Source of the DNA: Axinella damicornis
Taxonomy: Eukaryota; Porifera; Demospongiae; Axinellida; Axinellidae
Reading direction: 5' to 3'
Assembly: GCA_963931865.1 (NCBI GenBank)
Contig: OZ007518.1
Coordinates: 9,228,361 to 9,292,360, forward strand
DNA: 64,000 nt
Shown piece after piece: positions 59,101-64,000 of this stretch. Both the position numbers and the translations under genes were made by a program. The notes beneath the pieces were generated by a model. The model worked only from the letters and a program-made list of their open reading frames with translations. It ran no database searches and was not told the DNA's origin. The stretch's first letter is position 1; every line of letters starts with the position of its first letter.

Positions 59101-61346
59101 ATCCTGCCCATCTGGGGAACTTTTGTGCAGAAAAATATATATTAGCATGGGTATGATGCAGTGCAGTATGGATTGAGCCTGGAATGTTCGCGTATGCTTG
59201 AATGTCCCGGACAGTCCTGTCTGGAGTTGGGACTAGGAGTCCTCAAGACCCATGGGACTATCGTGGGTACGAGGCTAGACATGACTGCTAATGTACACAG
59301 TTATTTCAGAGCTGGAAGCACTCCTTAGCCATTGACGGAACTAACACCTGACAATTATTTAACTGGCAAGGAAAAGATTGAATTCTTGTGGGGACTTAGG
59401 TTGGGGGCCAGTAAAAACTAGATTATTTTAGCCAATTTGCCAGGTTGTAAAAACAGAGCTCTCCATGTGATCAGTCTAGTGATAATTGCTTTCACTCCTG
59501 CCAGCAAGGTTGTCAACAAGGAAGTCAACAAGGAAAGGAAGCCCCGTGTTGATACATAAACAAGGATATGGTATATATAGCTGTATGGTACAGGTATGGG
59601 ATTCTGGTAATTGAGTGTGTACAGGTAGTTAACAGTTCCCCCCAATCAGTTGTGAAACTGTTCACATGCACACTCTCCTCCCATGCCTCTGACTCACAAG
59701 CCTCTCCCCTCCATCCTCCCTCCCCTCCCTCTTCCCACCTCTCCACCTCCCTCGATCCTCTCCCCCCCTTCCCTCCCTCTTCCCTCCCTCCCCTCTCTCT
59801 TCCCACCTCTGCACTTCCCCTTCCACTCCCCCCCCTCCCCCACACACAAACACACACACACATGCAGAGCCTCCTACTTCTCCCCGAACCCCACAGACAA
59901 GATGTACTCCATTGTTGCAGCTGCCAAGGCACTCTACGACCAGCTGGGCATGATGGGGGAGATGTCCATTGACGGTGACTCCTTCTTGGACTTGTGGATA
60001 TACATCATCGTCAAGGCCAACATAAGAGACCTGGTGGGTGTGGTCAGTAGTGTCACGATTTACTAAGAATATACAGACCTCCCAACATAAGAGACCTGGT
60101 GGGTGTGGTCAGTAGTGTCACGATTTACTAAGAATATACAGACCTCCCAACATGAGAGACCTCGTGGGTGTGGTTAGTAGTATCAAGAGAATTACTAGAT
60201 TAGACCCTGAATATACACATGAGAGACTTAGTGGGTGTGGTCAATAGTAGATGTTACTGAGATAAATTGAACCCTGAATATACAGTCCATGATCAAGAGA
60301 CTTGGCTATCGGGACAGACCAATATTTCTCCCCCCCCCCCCCCCCCCCTCAAGAGTGCATGATGGCATCATCCTCATCGCATCATTATGCAGTAGAGATG
60401 TTAGTTAATGTACCGTGATGAATTACTTCACAAACACAGAGTAGACACAACGGCAGCTGGAGTAGACCAAGCGGCAGTAAAAAAAAGTCAGGAGTAGGCA
60501 CAACAGCAGCTGGAGTAGACCAAGCGGCAGTAAACAAGTCAGGAGTAGACACAACAGGTGTAAATCCTCCTTTCCAGGCGACAAACTTCCACTTCATGGC
60601 GGAGTATGGAAACCCCCAGCTGGCTAAGGACGAGGCGGGGTACTACCTCACCACACTGGAGGCAGCTGTGGTCTTCATCGAGACCCTCTCTCCCGACCAA
60701 CTCACACTGCCCGCAAGGTAAAGGGAAGGTGTGGTTGGAGTTGGTGATCCACTGGGTCCAGTGCAGGGCCATGTGACCAGGTGCAGAGCCACGTGACCCA
60801 GCGCATGGCCACTGGACCCTAGCCTCGTTCCCAGGCTCTCTCCTCAAGTGCCTAGGGACGAGGCTAACTGGACCCAGTATTGATCACTTGCTGGGCGAGT
60901 GGTTGTCCTGGGATAGTCTCGTTCCCATACCCCAAACGTGCATTCGGGGTCTGGGAACTAGACTAGTCCTGGGACAGATTACTGGAGAGAACGCAGAAAT
61001 ATGCAAACTAATTCCCAACACCATTGAATTGTGTGAGGTACACGTGCATGTACCTGATGTCTTCGTATCTATCTCGGGTAAAAATATCCTGTCCACCAAT
61101 GAAATACAAGTTAGCTCATGAGGTGTGCTCTATGGAATAACGTCCTCCCCTGTACAACCATGTCATCTTCACTTCATTGTTTCCTTTTGTCTCAGTTTGT
61201 ACGAGTTTGTGGTGTGCGAGCCAGAGAGGTTTTCCCAGCTGGCCGAGCTCCCCTCCAGCTGCTTTGAGGTGGTGAGGCGGGAGGAGGTCATGGAGGGGTA
61301 CCGGGTAGCTGTCATACAAGAGTGGGCTCTTAACAGAGCAAGGTGA
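53999..61346 (+). CDS. VPS9-domain protein, probable Rab5-class GEF
   Basis: Eight exons splice in phase: 53999-54473, 54831-54970, 55527-55596, 57044-57156, 57561-57754, 59868-60033, 60578-60717 and 61196-61346 (TGA at 61344), giving 482 residues. Residues 1-160 are strongly helical (KLQAKLEQLRHKRED, QARQAIAKGD), probably a coiled coil. The middle is an alpha-helical stretch (LHDLLSPRGS, PQRYHQFMAVL, HHLMPQIKSAV). The VPS9 core is SPNPTDKMYSI, DSFLDLWIYIIVKANI and LAKDEAGYYLTTLEAAVVFI, resembling Rabex-5 and VARP. VPS9 domains exchange nucleotide on Rab5/Rab21-type GTPases at early endosomes. The last exon (YEFVVCEPERF, SSCFEVVRREEV) follows the VPS9 core and I do not recognise it. If the last exon is instead spliced at GTGAGG (61343), more exons would be expected, but I see none. 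Confidence 0.82.
54667..54702. repeat. Poly-C tract, intron 1 of VPS9 gene
   Basis: About 36 C following TAGCCTCGTCCCG, which may be the start of a hairpin-family arm. Confidence 0.85.
55265..55515. repeat. AGTAATCTCTAGTAATCTCC short tandem repeats
   Basis: Degenerate 10-bp units (AGTAATCTCT, AGTAATCTCC) and a repeated CCACCAGGCAGA upstream of exon 55527-55596. The latter look like extra copies of that exon's acceptor region. Confidence 0.8.
55869..56331. mobile_element. 463-bp element with 33-bp terminal inverted repeats
   Basis: Left end GGATAATAGAGCACAGGGG, right end CCCTGTGCTCTATTATCC, continuing through GAGTTGGATAGGAAAC with a 1-nt difference. I can see no clear target-site duplication and no coding region. 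It lies in an intron of the VPS9 gene. Confidence 0.8.
56400..56625. repeat. 14-bp minisatellite CTGCTTGCACACAG
   Basis: About 16 units with a few shortened CTTGTACACAG variants. Single related units occur at 55680-55850 and 56340, suggesting local expansion. Confidence 0.93.
56939..57020. repeat. Poly-C rich tract before VPS9-gene exon 4
   Basis: C runs interrupted by ACCCCCTCCCTTC blocks, just upstream of the acceptor at 57041. Confidence 0.85.
57243..57314. repeat. (GT)n microsatellite
   Basis: About 35 TG units with one CG interruption. Confidence 0.92.
57468..57510 (+). repeat. Duplicate of the start of VPS9-gene exon 5
   Basis: CACAGACCACTGTGGAGC...CACAGATCA is repeated at 57555-57595, where it is the acceptor and first codons of the real exon. 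Confidence 0.88.
57889..57981. repeat. Hairpin element in VPS9-gene intron
   Basis: TAGCCTCGTTCCCAGGCCC arms with CGACGCTTTCGG and GCAAGCGACGAAAAGC inside, the same inner type as 4559-4650. Confidence 0.85.
58080..58227. repeat. 148-bp near-perfect hairpin element
   Basis: The longest member of the family: about 70-bp arms (TAGCCTCGTTCCCAGGCCGT, ATCGCATACGTGACC, GAACCCTTGTCAGATAGC) around a GCTATCTGA turn. Confidence 0.93.
58391..58462. repeat. Hairpin element, diverged ends
   Basis: TAGTCTCGTTCCCAGACCCT pairs with AGGGTCTGGGCACAAGGCTA. Confidence 0.8.
58612..58765. repeat. Direct duplication, about 80-bp unit
   Basis: GGGCTTGGGGTCTGATCTAC through GGAGATCTGTATGA occurs twice in tandem in the intron between VPS9-gene exons 5 and 6. 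Confidence 0.88.
59068..59100. repeat. Poly-C tract
   Basis: About 33 C after AGTAAC. It is the sixth long homopolymer C or G run in this window. Confidence 0.85.
60019..60240 (+). repeat. Tandem copies of the 3' edge of VPS9-gene exon 6
   Basis: AACATAAGAGACCTGGTGGG and the following intron (about 66 bp) occur twice nearly identically, then in two decayed copies with CATGAGAGAC. The first contains the real donor at 60034. The others carry duplicate donors. Confidence 0.85.
60820..60866. repeat. Hairpin element
   Basis: TAGCCTCGTTCCCAGGC with GCCTAGGGACGAGGCTA, centre TCTCTCCTCAAGT. Confidence 0.82.
60914..60965. repeat. Hairpin element, diverged ends
   Basis: TAGTCTCGTTCCCATACCCC with GGGGTCTGGGAACTAGACTA. 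Confidence 0.8.
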
Positions 61347-61484
61347 GGCGGGAGGAGGTCATGGAGGGGTACCGGGTAGCAAGAGTGGGCTCGTACGTAA
61401 CAGAGCAAGGTGAGGCGGGAGGAGGTCATGGAGGGGGGTACCGGGTAGCCATCATACAAGAGTGGGCTCTTAACAGAGCAAGGT
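61274..61484 (+). repeat. Triplicated 3' end of the last VPS9-gene exon
   Basis: GGTGAGGCGGGAGGAGGTCA through AACAGAGCAAG occurs three times in about 70-bp units (61274, 61343 and about 61409). The first is the coding copy. The second has lost about 9 bp around GTAGC-AAGAG. Each ends with AAGGTGAG, a usable donor or an in-frame TGA. Confidence 0.88.
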
Positions 61485-61606
61485 GAGCGAGTCGGCCCTT
61501 CATGCCATCAATAATGGGAGAGGACCTTTGAAGCGGTGTCCTTTCACACTGGCTAGTGGGGCAGTCCTGATTCATATTGTTTGTTTACACATTACATCTC
61601 CTCTTT

Positions 61607-61672
61607 TAGCCTCATTCCCAGGCGATTGTTTTACAGTACTGTTTGCATGTGGCAGACTGGGAAGGAGGCTTA
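61607..61672. repeat. Hairpin element, degenerate
   Basis: TAGCCTCATTCCCAGGC with CAGACTGGGAAGGAGGCTTA. Between the VPS9 gene and the metallothionein. Confidence 0.7.
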
Positions 61673-61918
61673 AGATCTTTGCTGGAGCATCTTTTTTAGT
61701 GGGTTCATTCATTATGTGGCTACTGGTGTCTTTTCAAAACTCAACTCACACAAATGACAGGTAATGAATGGTAGACACACACAAATGACAGGTAATGAAT
61801 GGTAGACTACTACACCAGAAGAGTGAATGACTATCAGTCAGTACATTTCAAAACAGAACTCAGACAAGTGACAGGTAATGAATGGTAGACTACTACACCA
61901 GGAGGAGTCTAGGGTAGC

Positions 61919-62624
61919 CTATTGCGACTTGGCGCAGCACGCCTTCGTACACCTGCACTGGGCTGGAGCACACTTGCACGAGGTCCCATCGCATCCAGCG
62001 CATGTGCACAGGCAGCACGTTCCCTTGCAGTCTTCGGTACACTTGCACTGTGCGCCACAGTTGCAGTTAGCTGAGGGAGGGAGGGAGGGAGGGAGGACGC
62101 ATTCATGGGTCAGTATTGAAGTTGGTCTGTTTATTGCAGCTGGTATTACTGAACGAATAGCATCACACAATAAGCCCTGCCAACTGTTGCTCTCTTCAGT
62201 GATCAGGTGATCCATTTAACAATCACATTATGTAGACCTAACCACTTCAAAGGAAGTCACCATGCCACAGAACAGGATGCCAACATGACAATCAAAGCTC
62301 TGAGTGTTTCACAGCTACTCATCTAGCTACTCGTGAGGTCAAGCACTCACCGCATTTGGTACACTTGCAGCATCCCGGGGCCTTGGGACACTTGCACTTG
62401 TCTGGAGGACACGTGCACGACGTCCCGTCACAGCCCTTGCAGATGCACGGACAGCACCCTCCCTTGCAGCTGTCACCACACTGGCACGATGCACCGCACC
62501 CACAGTCCGCTGTTGGATCGTGGAGGAGAAATGAAGTCATAGGCAAGGAATGATGATTGTTTTCTGTTCAAGAAGTAATGCCTCTGTCAAACTTACGGCA
62601 GTTGCAGGGTCCTTTGTCCGCCAT
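61919..62624 (-). CDS. Metallothionein, two-domain
   Basis: Three exons, 62597-62624, 62351-62509 and 61919-62070, join in phase to 112 codons. The start MADKGPCNC and the dense CxC, CxxC and CC pairs are diagnostic of a metallothionein, a cytosolic and nuclear zinc, copper and cadmium buffer using cysteine thiolates. Exons 2 and 3 encode homologous halves with the same order: CGASCQCGDSCKGGCCPC then CKGCDGTSCTC, and CGAQCKCTEDCKGTCCLC then CAGCDGTSCKC. The protein therefore arose by internal exon duplication. No aromatic residue or His is visible, as usual for the family. It ends CCAKSQ. A TATA box and metal-response-like sites lie upstream. Confidence 0.93.
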
Positions 62625-62708
62625 TTCCTTTGCAGTTGCTTTAGTTTTCTTTGGACGGTGGGTTTCTCGGGTGTGTCGAAGTGTGATCGCCGCTCGGTGC
62701 TCAAGCGG

Positions 62709-62715
62709 TTTTATA
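62709..62715 (-). promoter_or_regulatory. TATA box of the metallothionein
   Basis: TATAAAA on the minus strand about 85 bp upstream of the ATG. It would place transcription start near 62680 and leave a short 5' UTR. Confidence 0.75.
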
Positions 62716-62730
62716 CCGCGTGGGCTTTTC

Positions 62731-62918
62731 GGGTGCAAAGCTATCAGCTGTACTGTGTGCGTAATGCACTCGATCTTGCGCGCGACCGGAAGTGCCGTGT
62801 GCAAAACCTTGATTTCGTGTGCGCCCGCCCGGGGGGAAGTCGACGCGTGCAAAATTTTGCATTCGCGACTTCGGGTGCGCGTGCAAATCTAGTTGTGCCG
62901 TGCGCTATTATTGCGCAC
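62731..62918 (-). promoter_or_regulatory. Cluster of eight metal-response-element-like cores
   Basis: Matches to the MTF-1 core TGCRCNC, either strand: 62731-62737, 62765-62771, 62777-62783, 62797-62803, 62820-62826, 62845-62851, 62879-62885 and 62912-62918. They begin just upstream of the TATA box. Use of the MTF-1 consensus in this organism is inference. Confidence 0.75.
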
Positions 62919-62919
62919 T

Positions 62920-63682
62920 GCCTCGTGAATCTGCAAATAGGGAAGGGGTATTACAAAAGGCAGTCGTATATGCGTCCTCCGCCATCATGACATCACATAT
63001 ACTACATCCTGCCACAGTCTCTGGGGCAGGCCAGACGCTTTTTCCTGTGTGGCCTCCCCAAACAGGAAAGAGCATCTGGTCTGCAAGACTAATATACTAA
63101 TAGCCAGTCTTTTTGGCAGTCCTAGAGTCAAGTGTACATAGACAAACGAAGGGAGACTATGCAGCTGAGATAGAAAACTTACATGGAACCGAAAAGTGAA
63201 GGAATTGCTTCCCTCCTCAATTGCTCATAGCATCTCACTTCATTTTAAGATACCAGTTTGCAGTGCATTACGGTTTAATGCATGAGGGCAATATAGTTAA
63301 AGGCCGAGTGCACTAACTAACCCCATAATGAACAAAATCTAAACTAATTAGTGCTATTCACTGACCCGAAACAGTCGTTGGTCTTCGAAACTGCAATATC
63401 CACACTTAAGTGTGCATTAAGCAATTTAATGTTCAGTCATGTGATCGATTCTGAGGCATCTGATTCATTGAGGGTCACGTGAGTAGTACTAAAACACTGT
63501 CATAAATCCATTGTAGTGTGCAAGCATCTTTCTAGAATGAAACTCATAATTGAGAATGTTATGACATGTACACTAATGATTGGTATGAAAGGACCAAAGG
63601 TGTGGTTAATATGTGTATACAAGGTCTTAAGCGCATCGCACAGGGATGTGCATGCACAAGCTAAAATTGTTGGCATTGGTTC
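62920..63682. other. Spacer upstream of the metallothionein
   Basis: A hairpin of the CAGGCCAGACGC type lies at 63026-63091. I see no gene and no exon in the rest. Confidence 0.6.
63026..63091. repeat. Hairpin, GGCCAGACGC type
   Basis: GCAGGCCAGACGCTTTTTCC and its imperfect complement GGAAAGAGCATCTGGTCTGC. Same family as 50504-50588. Confidence 0.75.
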
Positions 63683-63684
63683 AA

Positions 63685-63980
63685 GCAAACCATGCAGAGT
63701 TGACTGAAGCGATACCTCGCTTGTAGCGAGTTGCAACGGGTTGCAAACAGCTGCTAGCAGGAGTGCGGTTGCCCCTCGAAGAAGGCAAACCATGCAGAGT
63801 TGACTGAAGCGATACCTCACTTGTAGCGAGTTGCAACGGGTTGCAAACGGCTGCTAGCAGGAGTGCGGTGCCCCTCGAAGAAGGCAAACCATGCAGAGTT
63901 GACTGAAGCGATACCTCACTTGTAGTGAGTTGCAACGGGTTGCAAACGGCTGCTAGCAGGAGTGCGGTTGCCCCTCGAAG
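63685..63980. repeat. Tandem array of Helitron-like 3' ends
   Basis: Three units of 99-100 bp, each GCAAACCATGCAGAGTTGAC ... GTTGCAACGGGTTGC ... GGAGTGCGGTTGCCCCTCG. This is only the 3' terminal region of the family, without 5' ends. Confidence 0.85.
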
Positions 63981-64000
63981 AGTTAAAGCTGCTGACTGCA

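Overview
This looks like metazoan nuclear DNA, most likely from a sponge (Porifera). The genes are intron-rich with GT-AG splice sites. The most distinctive family joins a TK/TKL-like kinase, a coiled coil and a Kelch propeller in one gene, an architecture I associate with sponges. The species assignment is inference. I see no bacterial, viral or organellar genes, and none of the genes looks recently acquired from a prokaryote.

Layout: (1) 1-4410: 5' half of a kinase gene (copy A, start cut by the window edge), fused in exon 3 to the last three exons of a dihydrolipoyl dehydrogenase (DLD) gene; an extra 282-codon ORF sits in its intron 1. (2) 4966-13895: kinase-coiled coil-Kelch copy B. (3) 16079-17184: broken subtilase-like gene. 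(4) 17592-23682, minus: 5'-truncated SART3 copy. (5) 24735-34851: kinase-coiled coil-Kelch copy C, with a tandem duplicate of its Kelch 3' end at 35001-35223. (6) 38037-39127: second broken subtilase-like copy. (7) 40417-50909, minus: apparently complete SART3 (20 exons, about 960 codons). (8) 53999-61346: VPS9-domain gene divergent from SART3, with a partial duplicate of its first exon on the other side of a 200-N gap. (9) 61919-62624, minus: two-domain metallothionein with a cluster of metal-response-element-like sites upstream. So about 4.5-24 kb and 24.6-47 kb are two diverged copies of one segment.

The copies differ by transposon insertions, which gives clean filled/empty site pairs. One repeat family inserts precisely with no target-site duplication, occurs head-to-tail and has a 3'-terminal hairpin, which resembles rolling-circle (Helitron-like) elements. 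A 436-bp TIR element and a LINE fragment each show a 7-bp target-site duplication. Hairpins with TAGCCTCGTTCCCAG ends are scattered throughout.

The observation I would follow first is that the Kelch domains of B and C are almost identical except at residues just after each blade's GG and at the matching pre-strand turn. In Keap1 these positions form the ligand-binding face. With the many duplicated, broken and chimeric copies, this suggests a diversifying recognition-type receptor-kinase family. A (chimera), B (stop in the P-loop) and C (stop before Kelch) are each disrupted differently, so pseudogenes, assembly error and haplotype mixing must be separated first.
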